Assembly: GCA_037074615.1 (NCBI GenBank)
Contig: CM073554.1
Coordinates: 19,728,501 to 19,792,500, forward strand
Direction of reading: 5' to 3'
Length of the DNA stretch: 64,000 nt
Source: Leucaena leucocephala
Lineage: Eukaryota; Streptophyta; Magnoliopsida; Fabales; Fabaceae
Shown in pieces: positions 23,401-36,200 of this stretch; the stretch's first letter is position 1, and each line of letters starts with the position of its first letter. The notes under the pieces are model-generated. The model made no database searches. It was not told the DNA's origin and was given only the letters and a program-made list of their open reading frames with translations. The translations under genes and the position numbers were made by a program.

Positions 23401-24806
23401 AAACTAGTGGATCTACCTTAACTTAGAACTAAATACAATATTTATTTTTTATTTTGCTAACAAATGTGGTATGAAAGGTTTATATTTAAATAAATATAAA
23501 TATAATTTTTTTGGTAAAATTTAAAATTGTAAAATTTTTAATTCACAAATGGAAGTGTTATTTTTCTGAACAATCCATGTTTATAAATTTTGAGACTCAA
23601 GTCAAAGTCACTAGAAGACAGTGTTCATTCTTGTATATTAATATTATGGTAAAAATTCTGTTTACAAATAAAATAAAAAGTTATAGGTTTAATTTTATTT
23701 ATTTTAAATTGTTAATGCTTGCGTTTTTAATTAAAAAAGACTATCAATTCTCATATCACTCTACTAACATCAACCCGTATAACTAGTTTTAGGTTATAGA
23801 AACTTTATTATTAACAAGTCGCAACTCTTTAATATATATGTTTTTTTCTCTTAAATTTGAATTTTAGAACTAGAAAGTTGTGACATTTATACTTCCCTTT
23901 TCAAAATTCATAACAACTTGAACTTTTTAACTAAAGTCCAACTACAGTTCTTTCCTCGTAAATGATAGGCTCACAACTTGGAAAATGCATACATAAGGGC
24001 AGAATCAACTAACCACATGCCCAAACCTTGAACTTTTTAACTTAGCAGATATCATTATTATTAATAAATATTTTGTAATATTTACGTTTGTAATTAAGAT
24101 AAAATTAATATAGTAATATAAAATTTTATTAAATTCTCTAAGTCTTAAGTTGAAATTTAAAAAAATATTTATATTGTGAAAGATAATTATACACTTATTA
24201 AAAAAATAAAAAAATTTATATTATACCTTTAGAAAGATATTAGTTTTAAGTTATTGAACACACTTTGATTAAATAAAAAAAATATCTATCTTCTCACCAA
24301 AAAACTATTTTAATATAAACTTTCTTAGATAAACATTTAAATATTTAACATTTGTTATAAAATAAAAGCTGTAATCCTGTGCTTATAAAACTAAAGTAAA
24401 AAACTCTTTAAATGCATATTCTTGTTCTATGAATAGATATTTTATTTGAAAGGGGAAAAATAATAATAAAATATTTAGATGGATAGAGTTTTGATCTTAT
24501 CTCAAAATTCATTTGGCGGGGTTGGGAAAGGTGAAGTCTTTGATCGATAAATTATCTTTTTCTCTTATAACCCAACAACGGAATCTTCTTCTCCGAGACC
24601 CCACTTTCTCCGTATTTCTATTATTACAGTGGGCGCGTCAACGTCAGAACCAGATATTAGTATACGCACTTATCAATTATCACCAGGATTCCGATCTCTG
24701 AAGCCCTATCCATAACCAAAGATATTTCTCTTCTTCTGGCCAACCCATTCTCTCTCTATCTATCTCTGCCCTCTGCGATATTCTTCAAGCTTCCAGTTAC
24801 ATTTTC
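23401..24806. other. Spacer and promoter region of the DUF760 gene
   Basis: AT-rich, without coding signal until about 24500. The last 300 bases become less AT-rich and hold the likely promoter and 5' UTR of the gene at 24807. An AACGTCAG motif (TGACGT on the other strand, a bZIP-type core) lies near 24640. Confidence 0.4.
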
Positions 24807-27696
24807 ATGGAAAATTGTCTCTACCATCCATCACCCACATTGGCTGTTCGCCATTTTACCCATAGCCTTTCTCTGAGACCCATTTCTAGATTCATCGGCA
24901 ATTTGCCCAGAAAGCCTAGTTTGGGCGGTTGTTTCAACGGTAGAAGCAGACCTAGCCACGTTAAGGCGAGTGCTGGCGCGAGTCACTGTGAGTTCAGTAG
25001 CCTGAATTCGCCGCTTGAGCCGAAATCGCATGTGGGTAAGTTTCTGAGCGGTGTGTTGCAGAACCACCGCCCGATGTTCCACGTTGCGGTGGCGGAGGAG
25101 CTCAAGCTTTTGGTCGATGATCGAGACGCCGCCGTTGCTCGCATGGCGCTCACCACAGGTTCCGATGAGGACTTGCTTCACAGGTTTGCGTCTTAATTTA
25201 GTAGATTGTTCAAACTGATCCTAACAAATTCATTACGTGTTAGTTCTTTTGGCATTTATTATTCCCATTAATGGCCAACGGGTTTGTTATATTCAGAATT
25301 AACTTGCAGAAAAGCTTCTTTTTTGGACTAAAAATGGGTTAAACAATTTGAAGATGGAGTAATTTACTTTATTAATATGATAACTCCATCATCAACTTCT
25401 TTCTGGGAATGATCTCATTGAGTTTAATCAAATTATGCACGTATCAATATATGTTATCTACTTGCCTTATAATGCATCTCTTAAGAAAGTATATGAATTC
25501 AGTCTGGAAATTTATTGATATGGTTGGGAAGCATTCCATCCCTGCATCTTGAGTTGTCCTGTTTTGCCTGGTAGATACTAAAAGGGGCATTATCTTTTCA
25601 TGTATGATTAATTCTACAGTTTTTGCTTGCATTTAATGACCTGCAGAAGATGTAGTATTCATGAATTTATTATCATTTTCATTAAAACAAAAATGGTCAC
25701 CACGAAAGAAAATCAAAATTCTAGTGATCAACAACAATGACTCTGCTATATAAATTTTTGTTTTACATCTTGCATGTAAGAGTTTTACATCTGGTTTTTA
25801 ATATGAACTTGCAGTATCCATTTCATGTTTCTATCTTATTTCAACAAACTTTCATGATCAATGTGTAGCTCTTGGCTCTTTTAGCAACTAAAGGGAAAAA
25901 TATTTTCTTTTATTTGCGCAAAAAATGATATTAAATGTCTGCTATAATACTCATGTTCTTATCAAATAACAGAAATTGTTCCCTTTTATTACTTCTTTTC
26001 ATTGGGACACATGGAATAGTTTCCCCTTTATCTTTCCATTAACTAGATTGTCACATAAAATTTGCTAGTTTGAAATTCTTTTTTTTCCTTTAACTGTGAA
26101 GGGAATTTGAAGATTCTTGGATAAGCTTACCTAAAAGCTCATGGTTCTGATGACTCGTGGACAAATAAATCGCCTTACTTTCTCGAAAATACATTCCTTC
26201 AGGACCTTAATTTCATAGTGCATAGTATATTGTTAAAAACAATATTATAGTTTTCATGGCTTATGGAAGTTATTAAAAGAAGACTAAAGGTTTGGAAAAA
26301 AAAGTATTTGATTGCATTCATGTAGTTTGTTAAGAGTAGTGAGTTTTCCCTTCTGTCTTTCAAATGTAATACATTTCTTGCAAAGCTAGCATGCCATGTG
26401 TCAGTGCTTCATCTAAGCAAAGCGATTGGCAGTTTTATATTCTGAAGCTGAAACCCTCAACTTTTTGTGTTCTAACAATCAACATTTCTGAGGGCGGTCA
26501 CTTGCATCCCGCACCAATGAAATACTTTATGCAAGGGTAGCATAATTTTATCCCAAATGGTTTTTTTCGCGTTACTACTATGAAGGCATTCGGTCTTCAA
26601 ATGTTTTACAAGGATATATAAGATTTGGTATGATTCTTTCTGCTGTATTTAAGTACTTTTGTAAGTACCTTTTCCCCTGTATGGTTGTTCCATTTGAGTT
26701 GCCCTATAAAATCTTTGAGTCGCTTGATTCGGGTGAGCTTTTTCTTCAGGATCAAATGTATGGGTATTGTTGCATTATTGTCATAATCTTGAGAGAGAGA
26801 AATATAGAAAACTAACCATGCTAAATTCCTTGATGGTTGCATGATGTTTCTGATTTCCAGATATGGAATTGAACAGGCTTTGAGCTGAAACTTTTATGTA
26901 TGCCAGGAGGATCGCGCAAATGAAAGAGCATGAGTGCGAAATTGCTGTACAAGATGTCATGTCTTTGCTGATATTTTACAAGTTTTCGGAGATCAGGGTC
27001 CCGCTGATTCCAAAGCTTTCTAAATGCACTTATAATGGCAGGCTAGAGATATTGCCTTCCAAGGACTGGGAGCTTGAGTCCATCTACAGCCTAGAGATTT
27101 TGGATTTGATCAGGGAACACGTAACAAGTATGACCGGTTTGAGAGCGAAATCCAGCGTAACTGAGAGCTGGGCAACAACCGAGATTCAGGAATTCTTGCT
27201 GGCCCGAATTTACGTTGCCTCAATATTATACGGTTACTTCTTGAAGTCAATTTCATTGAGATACCACCTAGAGCGGAGTCTATCCGTCGCTAACCACGGC
27301 GATCACAGGACTGCTCTTACAATCCACGATGCACGTGCTTACGAAGAAATCAAAGGTGTAATCTTCGGCCACATGGGCAACATTCAGTCCGTAGGTCAAG
27401 GGCTAATCAAGCAGGAAGAGGAAATCGAAGATATAAAATGTTACGCGATGGGCTTTCACCCCGGGTTGCTGGAGAGATGTGCCAATCTGAGATCTAAGGA
27501 GGCTGTGAATTTGGTGGAAAGTTACAGCATGGCACTTTTTGGTAATGAGGGATCTAATTTGGTCGAAGGCAACAATGTCATTTTGACTTCATTTTCGACT
27601 CTGAAGAGGCTAGTCTTAGAAGCAGTGGCTTTTGGATCTTTCCTGTGGGAGACAGAAGATTATATTGACAGTGTATACAAGCTTAGAGATAACTAA
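24807..27696 (+). CDS. Chloroplast DUF760 protein, UV-B-induced At3g17800-like
   Basis: Two exons, 24807-25183 and 26907-27696, joined across a 1723-base intron in phase 2, give 388 residues. The first ~50 residues are Ser/Arg-rich and hydroxylated with few acids, as in a chloroplast transit peptide. The mature part has two regions of the DUF760 type: around residues 75-160 (FLSGVLQNHRPMFHVAVAEE, then RRIAQMKEHE across the splice) and around residues 290-380 (YAMGFHPGLLERC to FGSFLWETEDYI). This is the plant family of UV-B-induced and seed-maturation-like plastid proteins. No biochemical function is known, and UV-B response here is inferred only from the family. Confidence 0.9.
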
Positions 27697-27994
27697 ATAG
27701 CACAAGTAAAGTCACAAGTATTTATATATATATTATATATAATTAGGTTGTGGTGTGACTTCTCTCTGTATATACATAAGAACTTCATATTCTTGGCTTT
27801 CAACTGCTGAGAAATCTTTCTATTGTATAGGTTAGATAAGCTTGAGTAATGTATAGTTTGAAGGCTTCATCATCATCTTTTTTTCATTACAATCAATTTA
27901 AACACACACAAATATGTTAATGCTAGGTTTAAATCTAAGACCTCGTCTAGATGTGGTGGAAAACGTCGGTACTGGGGTAGATTGCTGTTAACGG

Positions 27995-28535
27995 CTTAGG
28001 GTGTGTTTAAATTAGTTTTTAGAGAATAGATTTTAGAAAGAATATATTCTGGAAAGAATAGAATTTAAAAATAGAGATATTTAGATGATTAGTAGTAGAA
28101 TAACTTTTTTTATTAAAGTATGAGAGAGGAGAAAATGTAGAGAATAAATAGGAAAGATGAGAGAGGAGAAATAGGAGAGATGAGAGAGTGTAGAGATGAG
28201 AGAGGAAAAAAGAGATAGTGTGAAGAAGAGAGATGAAAGGAAAAAAGAGATAGTGTGAAGAAGAGAGATGGGAGAAGGTATAAAAAAAAAGTAGGGGTAA
28301 AATAGTAATTGGATAATTCATAAATTTTTTTTACTGTTCTAAAAGTTATTTTCAGTAACTTATTCAAAACTATAGTTTTGATCAAAATTAATTCTAGAAA
28401 AAAATAACTATTTGTTTTAAATTTTTTTAAATTGAGATTTTGGCCAAAATCAATTCTGGCTAAAAATAATTATTTGTTTTAAATTTTTTTAAAATTGAAA
28501 TTTTAGTTAAAATTGATTCTTAAAAACTGTTGTCA
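27995..28535 (+). mobile_element. GA-rich MITE family, copy 1
   Basis: Begins TTAGGGTGTGTTTAAATTAG, followed by AGAGAATAGATTTTAGAAAG. Its middle is a purine-rich AGAGAGGAGAAA tract, and it ends in repeated AAAATTGATTCT modules. Matches the copies at 30.8, 34.5 and 46.7 kb, and at 50.4 kb in reverse. The right end is degraded. Non-coding. Confidence 0.7.
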
Positions 28536-29651
28536 AGATAGTTGATATGGATTGTTTTAATAGTATAGTGACCGAGTTCTGTCCTAAGGATAAGCAATAA
28601 ATTATTGTGCAATTTTATATGAAACCAATGGTTATTTAATCATGACCTTAACAATTAATTTTTCTATTCCATAGTTTTAATTTATTTAAATAAAAATAAT
28701 TGGAATTAATTGAACCAAGGTTCTCTGTTGTTAGGAAAACTTCAACAAATTGAATTTCTGCCAAGAGATGGTAGTATGTTTTTGACAAATATTAATTATA
28801 GGATTATTAGAAACATTTTAAATTATAAATAAATACATATTTTATATCTCTTTACTGCTTTTTTTTGTTTATATGAATTATCTTCTCCCTTGTTATATAA
28901 CACATTTAGATACTCACTATATGCCTTTGTCATTATGGCGAGAATATAGTATAATAAGCAATTGATCATCGTTGGCCCACGGCGTTTCTCTAAAGTTAAT
29001 TAATATTTTTTTAATTTTTAATAGAAATGAAATTTATATCTTCAATGTTTGAAAATGACTATAGGATTCTTGGTAAAAAAAATTACTATAGGATTAATTT
29101 TCATTTCATGGCCATAGTTGAGACCAGGGGTGTGTGTGTGTGTGTGTGTATAACACGCTCAAAATATGTTATTATAATAATAATGTTAAACATTGATGGT
29201 TTATTTAAAAAAATAGTGGGTAATCTTTAATTCTCAGAGAAGAGTGTAATTTTCAAAATTAAAAAGTGATTTATAATTTAAAAATCTACAAAAATATAAA
29301 TTATTTTAAATAATACTTCCTCCAATCTTATATATAAATTACACTTTTTTGGGATAGGACTGGTCATATATATATATATATATATATATATATTACACTT
29401 TCTTTTTATCTAAAATTTTAATCTACTATTTCTATTTATACCCTCATAAGTACATACCAATACATTAATTAATTATAACACAATCTTTCCTCAATTTTCT
29501 CTACTCATTCTCTCATTTACTCTCTCTATAAATAAAAGTATATTTAAAAAAATATCTCTAATATATTTATTTTAATTAATTTTAACTAATATTTTAATAT
29601 ACGTGATTTCACTAGTTGTATCTTAGGTATACAATAGAATGGAAGGCGTGT

Positions 29652-29712
<61 letters not shown>

Positions 29713-30014
29713 AAGCAAAAATGACAATGATTTTCACTATATATTTATATTACTTAATTGACCAGACAGTTGAAAATATAGAATTCCATTGTTTAAACCT
29801 TGCAAGTTGCTTAGAAGATTATGTGGGTTATTTTTCAAGCAAAGCAACAACCCATGGATTCATCAGCTTCATCCCACAGGAAACTTCTTTCTATCCAATC
29901 ACCTTCTAGGGTTTACCGGCTTCTTCCTCATTCATTAACATATAAACATTAATATCTCTCACTATTGACTTTTGAACCCTTCAAAGTCTCATTTTATATT
30001 CCCTTTCATTTCAT
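28536..30014. other. Spacer with microsatellites
   Basis: AT-rich non-coding DNA holding (TG)n at 29131-29149, (AT)n at 29366-29392 and a longer (TG)n at 29659-29711. A Stowaway-like start (TACTTCCTCCAATCTTATAT) lies at about 29317. Confidence 0.6.
29659..29711 (+). repeat. (TG)n microsatellite, about 26 units
   Basis: Uninterrupted dinucleotide tract of 53 bases; likely polymorphic. Confidence 0.95.
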
Positions 30015-30022
30015 TATATAAA
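30015..30022 (+). promoter_or_regulatory. TATA box for the small gene at 30087
   Basis: TATATAAA is followed by a CT-rich leader and lies 65-72 bases before the ATG, a normal plant distance for a short 5' UTR. Confidence 0.6.
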
Positions 30023-30086
30023 CAATCTCTCTTCCTTTGCCTTCTTCTCCAAGCTAAGTCTCCTTCCTTAAAAGAAGAGCAGTTCA

Positions 30087-30542
30087 ATGTTAATCCTTCT
30101 TCTGAGATTCATCACATTCGGTGTTCTAACCCTATGGAGTATCCTAACTCGTCTCATCTTCTCCTCCCTAGCTCACCTAGTGGTGTTGTTGATCCAAGGT
30201 TTGAAGTTTCCCGGCGAGGCGGCGCACAGCGGATTTCAGCAGCTGGCGGAGGCGATCCGGGGATGTTTCGAGTTTCTGATGAGCATGGTGGTGGAATCAA
30301 CGAGTTTCATGGTGACAACAGCGTTTGATATTGTGAAGGAGAGCGTGGCCGGATCGGTGGATGTGTTTGCCGACGTGGCTGCGACACTTTCGGAGAAAAT
30401 GAAGACATCGTTGGATGAATCAGTGAACTATGTTGCAGACATGTCTGGGGAAATATCAGAGATGGTAACGAATATGGTTGCAGAATTGTGGAATAACTAT
30501 AAGGAAGCTGTAGGGTATGTGTTGGAGAATGTTGGTGCTTGA
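30087..30542 (+). CDS. Small intronless protein of unknown function with an N-terminal membrane segment
   Basis: 151 residues, one exon. Residues 1-40 are strongly hydrophobic (MLILLLRFITFGVLTLWSIL, then more Leu/Val), predicting a signal anchor or two close membrane segments. The remainder is a series of amphipathic helices rich in Val, Ser, Glu and Met (for example VVESTSFMVTTAFDIVKES and MSGEISEMVTNMVAELWNNY), without Cys pairs or catalytic motifs. GC content and codon use are higher than in the surrounding DNA, and there is a TATA box and CT-rich leader, which together support a real gene. Plants have similar short uncharacterised membrane proteins, but I do not know a function. Confidence 0.75.
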   Translation: MLILLLRFITFGVLTLWSILTRLIFSSLAHLVVLLIQGLKFPGEAAHSGFQQLAEAIRGCFEFLMSMVVESTSFMVTTAFDIVKESVAGSVDVFADVAATLSEKMKTSLDESVNYVADMSGEISEMVTNMVAELWNNYKEAVGYVLENVGA

Positions 30543-30809
30543 CTTTTATTTATTTATTTATTTATTATATCCACATATTAACTACATGTGTCATGTACTA
30601 ATCTTCTTAATATAATCTAATTAATATAATCTTTTTCATTCACATCTCTTCATATAGCTAAACTCCATTTGTTCACTAATGTCACTGGATTGTTAGTTAA
30701 CTTTTTTAATAGATAAAGAAAATTAAATAAATCAGTTAATTATAATTAAAGTTAACTCCTCAACACAGATTCATATTATATATTTATTAATCTACTAACT
30801 ATTATATTA

Positions 30810-31560
30810 TAGGCTCATTTAAATAAATTTTTAAAAAATAGCTTATAGAAAAAAAATACTTTTTGACAATTTTTGGAAAAAGGCTTCTAAAGAATGATTT
30901 ATAAAAAAAGTACTTATAAATAAATAAATATTTTAATAGTTATTATCAGAATAACTTTTATAAATTACTAGAAAAGATAAGAAATAAAATAATAATTAAA
31001 AATATGTAAAGAAGGAGAAGTAGAAGGACCACTAACGACTAGCTCCTCCTGCGCTCCTCCATAGTCGATTGAGAAAGCGACGATGGCCAGCAACTGAAGA
31101 CTAATGACGGTGACCTCCACTCATCATTATCCAGTGTGTCTTCTTCAACTGGCGACCAGCGACGGCGAGTTGTAGAAGGATGGCAACAGAAAAGAAATTT
31201 GACGGCAACAGAGAAGGAAGAGCATAACAGAGTCAGAGAAGAAGCTTGACAGAGAGTTAGAGAAGAAGCAGGAGAGAGAGAATCGGAGAGAGGGAGGAGG
31301 GAGGAGAGAAAAGAAAGTGCGTCAGAAAAAAATATGAGTAAAATAATTATAGTGTAGTCTATAAGCTTATATACTATTCCATAAGTTATTTCTAATAGTT
31401 TATCTAAAATTATGGTTTTAAACCATATTTTAGTCCATAAGTCATTTTAGTTAAATATAACTGTTTATTTTTAAATTTTATTAAACTAATATTTGAATTA
31501 GAAACCCTTTTAAAACTAAGGTTTAAGTAAAATTTAAATATGTACTAAATATAATTAATT
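30810..31560 (+). mobile_element. GA-rich MITE family, copy 2, with a GC-richer insert
   Basis: The right half (TAGTCTATAAGCTTATATAC, TCTAAAATTATGGTTTTAAA, ATATAACTGTTTATTTTTAA) matches copies 1, 3 and 4 in order. The interior 31020-31270 is unusually GC-rich, with GACGATGGCCAGCAACTGA and GGCGACCAGCGACGGCGAG, and is not found in the other copies. Confidence 0.6.
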
Positions 31561-33278
31561 GATTTATTTAATTTTTTTAATTTATAAAAAAATCTATCTG
31601 ACTTTTATATTATTTAGCTTTTATATTAAAGGTAGAGGAGTAATTTTCTAGTGATGTCACGCCAAGGTTTCTTTACATACAATTATTAACAATATTTTTA
31701 GCTGTCGTTAATTATAATGCTCAACATTATCCACTGCATAATTATTAATGTAATAAGAATTGAGGAAGAATCAAATGAACTAGTTGAATTTTGGTAAAAA
31801 AAAATGAACTAGTTGATTCCCTTGGGGGTTTAAACTCTAGATTAGATTCAAGAAAAGAAACAAAAATGAGTTGGGACCGCAAATAAGACAACTTATATTT
31901 ATTATATACAGCACTCCATGTGCAGCAACAAACTCATAGTGAACAAGACCAAATGGAGCTTCAACCAAAATTATAGTAGCTTGTAAAGTTTTTTTTTCTC
32001 GATAAACGTTATATTTAAGGATATGAATTTTAATAATTTTAATTTAAAAAATTAATATTTTTTAAAATAAAATTATTATCTAATTTCATGAGAAATTAAA
32101 AAAAACTTATTATTAAGTTTTTTAAACGTGACAATAGTATTATTTACAATTGTATTTAAAAATTTGACAACAATTCCTATAGTATTTTTTTTTTCGCTAT
32201 AAATAATCATAACATGTTGGGTGTAATCTGCAAAGCTTGAAAATGTCTATTTCACTTGCTGGCTCTGAATCTACAAGTAACGCTGGACTAGAATCATTTT
32301 ATGAAAATTATCCATAAATTCCTTGTAAAAATATTAAATACAAATAGGTTGTCTAACTTGTAATAATGTAACTCGTACAAATAAAAGTTTGACTGATAAA
32401 TATGAAATTTCTTGAGATTTATTAGTATTAATGAAATTTTGAAGGCCTATTTATATTTGATTTTCTTACATAGGATCTATGTCATTTGACTAGATTGAGA
32501 GCTTCAAGAGTCAACGAGATTCTATAGTTAAAATTTAAGAAAATTATTCAGAGGTCATATAAAAAGGATTTAATTACAAAAAAAATCTTAATTATAAGTA
32601 AGCAATAAAGCATGACATTTCTTATCTTATCACTTATCATTATAAGTTACTCAATTATCATTAAACTTTAAAATAATTAATATTTTACTACAAGAGCTCT
32701 AGGTAATTCACCCTTATAACTTTTCGTCAAACTTGGGAGGAAATACCATGTCCTTTTAATGCAGCTGGATTTCCATATGCCATTTTAGAATGATTCCAGC
32801 AGATATTATCTTTCTAAAACTTGTCTTGGCCAGAAGATCCTTTTTGAAAACTTAACAGCAATTATTATCCTAATCACTTGCTCAAATCCTTAGTATGGGA
32901 ACTAGATAACCAACAGAAAGTTATATAATTTTTGATAGGATGATAAGATCGACCAAGCTGTCAGACATCAAAACTACCTGCCATTAAAACAAGGGTAAAA
33001 AGGAGAAGCTGATGTAAGGAACAGCTGACCTCCTTGAGATTTCATATTTTCTATATTTGATTGATATGAGTTCCAGAATCACATAAGCTAAGAAACGGAG
33101 TTAAATGCCCTGATAAAGCTGTTCAATAATTACATTCTGTTTTCATGTTAGTGAGAAACTATACCAATGGCAGCAGGTAGAAAGAACCGTATATATTAAC
33201 CGAAAAAGAAAGTAGCTTTTAGGTATATCATAAACATTTTTAAGATCATACTTGGGTTGATCAATCAATCATCATCTT
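31561..33278. other. AT-rich spacer
   Basis: No coding frame of conviction. The last few hundred bases probably include the 3' UTR of the kinase gene. Confidence 0.4.
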
Positions 33279-36200
33279 CTAAAGGCAGTGCCCACTCTGG
33301 AAAGGAGAAGACACAGCCAAAAATGGAGGAGTTAAAATGTTAGGCTGCAAAGGCTGAAAGGAGAATCCTGTTGTTGACTGTGGAACTCCAATTGGCTGGT
33401 GCTGAATTGAACTGTCAAACAGGAAATCATGAATCTATGCTTTGTTTGATAACACATACTAATGCATATATCTTTAACGCCATCTTTTATTTTATTTTTT
33501 TTTGGATTTAGACGGCAGATATATAGACCAATGAAGAGTTGGGGTTCAAACACCACTAAGGGCTCATCTTGTGCCACTAGACCAAATGGTCTTTGGCATC
33601 TTTAACACCATCTATATATATGAACAGAAAAACAATAAATAACTCACCCAAATGACAATGACAATGAAGTCTCGGCTGAGGAGCGCACCCCATTTTGATC
33701 CGGAGACAAAAATGTCCAAAAAACTAGAGCAAACAATAACCATACCTCACTATTGTCAAGCAAGGAAAGTATATACAAGGGGAAAAAATCACAAAACAAG
33801 GAAGAAAATTGGAGTAATGATTAATTTCTTCTACAAGGGGACATGAAAAGTTCCACAAAAATTTACAATTTTGTCACTTGAATTTGAGTTGATTACCGAC
33901 AAACCAATTTATTTACGAAAGAAAACACGTATAATCATTCAAAAGAATTTTTCCGGATTAATCTATCTAGTCTTAAAGTCAAAAATCAGAAGCAACAAAA
34001 TACACACACACGTAGTTTTGGTTATGAAAGATTAACATAACAAATAAAATAAGAGAAAAAAATACCTGATTGGTCTGAATGATCCCTGAAGTCGGAACAG
34101 AACAGCACATTCTGCATTTTTAGCATGTATTTAGTCAAAACATAGATATAGTTTTCGTTTTCACATCGAGATTTCAATAAATAGAAAAAGAATTAAATGT
34201 GACGCAATATTCACAGCACTGGGAACCTACCTCTCCCATGCCTCGCGATCCATTGTGGGTCACATCTGCAGGAGAGTAAGCGGAAAAGCTTATTGAGTGA
34301 AGATATTCGAAGAAAATTTAAATAAATGTACGGAGTGGATAATTATATGGGAGAACCCCAAAAAATTCATAGGTACTGGAAACTTCATACAGAGCTCAAA
34401 CAAAAGAATGGTTAATGCGTTTACGGAGGCATAGAAACTGAGCAGTTTGGAAAATTCGATAAACTGTATCTTAGGGTGTGTTTGGATTAGCTTTTGGAGA
34501 ATAGATTTTGGAAAGAATAGATTCTGGAGAATAGATTTTGGGAAGAATAGATTTTAAAAATAGAGATGTTTGGATGATTAGTAGTAGAATCACTTTTTAT
34601 ATTAATAAATTACCAAAAAGGGTATGATTTGATTAAAGTATGAAAGAGGAGAGAGGGTAGAGAATAAATAAGAGAGAGGAGAGAGTGTAGAGAAGAGAGA
34701 GGAAAGATGAGATAGTGTGAAGAAAAGAGAGGAGAGAGGAGAGAGAGTATAAGAAAAAATAAGGGTAAAATAGTAATTGGATAGTCTATAAGCTCTTTTA
34801 CTGTTACAAAATTTATTTTCAGTAGCTTATTCAAAATCATGGTTTCAAACTGAGGTTTTTGCCAAAATCAATTTTGAACAAAAATGGCTGTTTGTTACAA
34901 ATTTTTTAAAACTGAGGTTTTGGCCAAAATCAATTCTGGACAAAAATTGCTGTTTGTTTCAAATTTTCCCAAACCGAGGTTTTGCCCAAAATTGATTCTC
35001 AAACGCTGAATCCAAACACGCACTTAAGGGAAACTTAAAGTCAAAATTCATAGCTTTAAAACATGACAAGAATGAGCTCAAACAAGTTTCCTAAGAAAAG
35101 TTATGATTGAATGAAGTCAACTCAAGTTTTTGGAGATAAGAGATTAAAGAACCTAAAGTTAAGTTGAAGTTTTGAATTTTTCGTCTCAAATTGCTCTCAA
35201 TCGATCCTAAGTTAGTTTCCATTGCTAGTTGTTGGTTCCTAAGGTAAGCTGTTGCATTTTTGGTATCAAACTGAGAATACTGTTGACAGCATAAATTAAT
35301 GGATGTTCGGTAGAGCTTGTGAGGTTCTCTTTCACTGACATACATATAAGAAAATAATCAAGACAAATCCAGCTACAGAATCTTCTTCAAAATAAAAATA
35401 ATAACAATAACGAAAACCATTTTTCTTTGGACATAAAAGATCTAAAGTTCCAAAGATAGGCACTGATTTCATTTATTCTTATATTTCTCTTCTATGGCAT
35501 TGTGGTTCCAAAACCTAATAACAGAATCCAGAAAAGAAAAGGAGGAAAACACAGCATTATATACAAATTAACTGCACTTTACGACACAATTGGACTTCTA
35601 GCAGGTTTTATATAATTATAAATAAAAAAATAACTCTCCTTGTTTGATAAAACTAGCTTCACTTATTCATTTTTAAAATAAATTTTAAATACAAAGAAGG
35701 CACAATCTGAACCTAATTCACAAATGCACAATTATAGAGGGAACAAGCAGCCAACGCAATTTGTGACAACTGTATTGGATTTTTCAATAAGGAAAACTAG
35801 TAAACTGTAACAAGTAATCTGCCACACAAACAAGCAACAACAAACTAATTTATGGGAACTGGGTAATCAAAGAACAACCACATATGTCAACTGATACTTT
35901 AAACAGGTCGCTGTTACTACAGAGTTCAAGAAGTGTATACCCAAGTTTGAAATGCTGGGCTTTACAGCTAACGTTAAGCCAAGAAAACAGTCATCGGGGT
36001 CAGGGCCAAAATCCTGCAACTTGAGCTCAAGATTTGGTTTTGCCCCTGTGAAGTAGAGCAAGAGGGAAGCAATAAATGAGGCCAGAAACTTAACCCAATA
36101 GTGATCTTACAAACCAAAATGGATTTAAACATTGAAAGAAAGGGGTCATGAAAACAGAACAACAATGGAAATGCTCTTACTCTTGCTACTCAGCTTTAGT

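Noticed and set aside
24831..25181. A 116-residue minus-strand frame opposite the DUF760 first exon
   Set aside because: Antisense shadow; the plus-strand exon has a transit peptide and splices in phase to the conserved second exon.
28019..28385. Leu/Ser/Phe-rich frames on the minus strand
   Set aside because: They are translations of the purine-rich tract of a MITE read on the opposite strand.
29616..29909. A frame with a long Cys-Val repeat
   Set aside because: It is the (TG)n microsatellite read as codons.
29972..30328. A 118-residue frame overlapping the small gene at 30087
   Set aside because: Runs through the TATA box and leader; the 30087 frame has better position, codon use and helix pattern.
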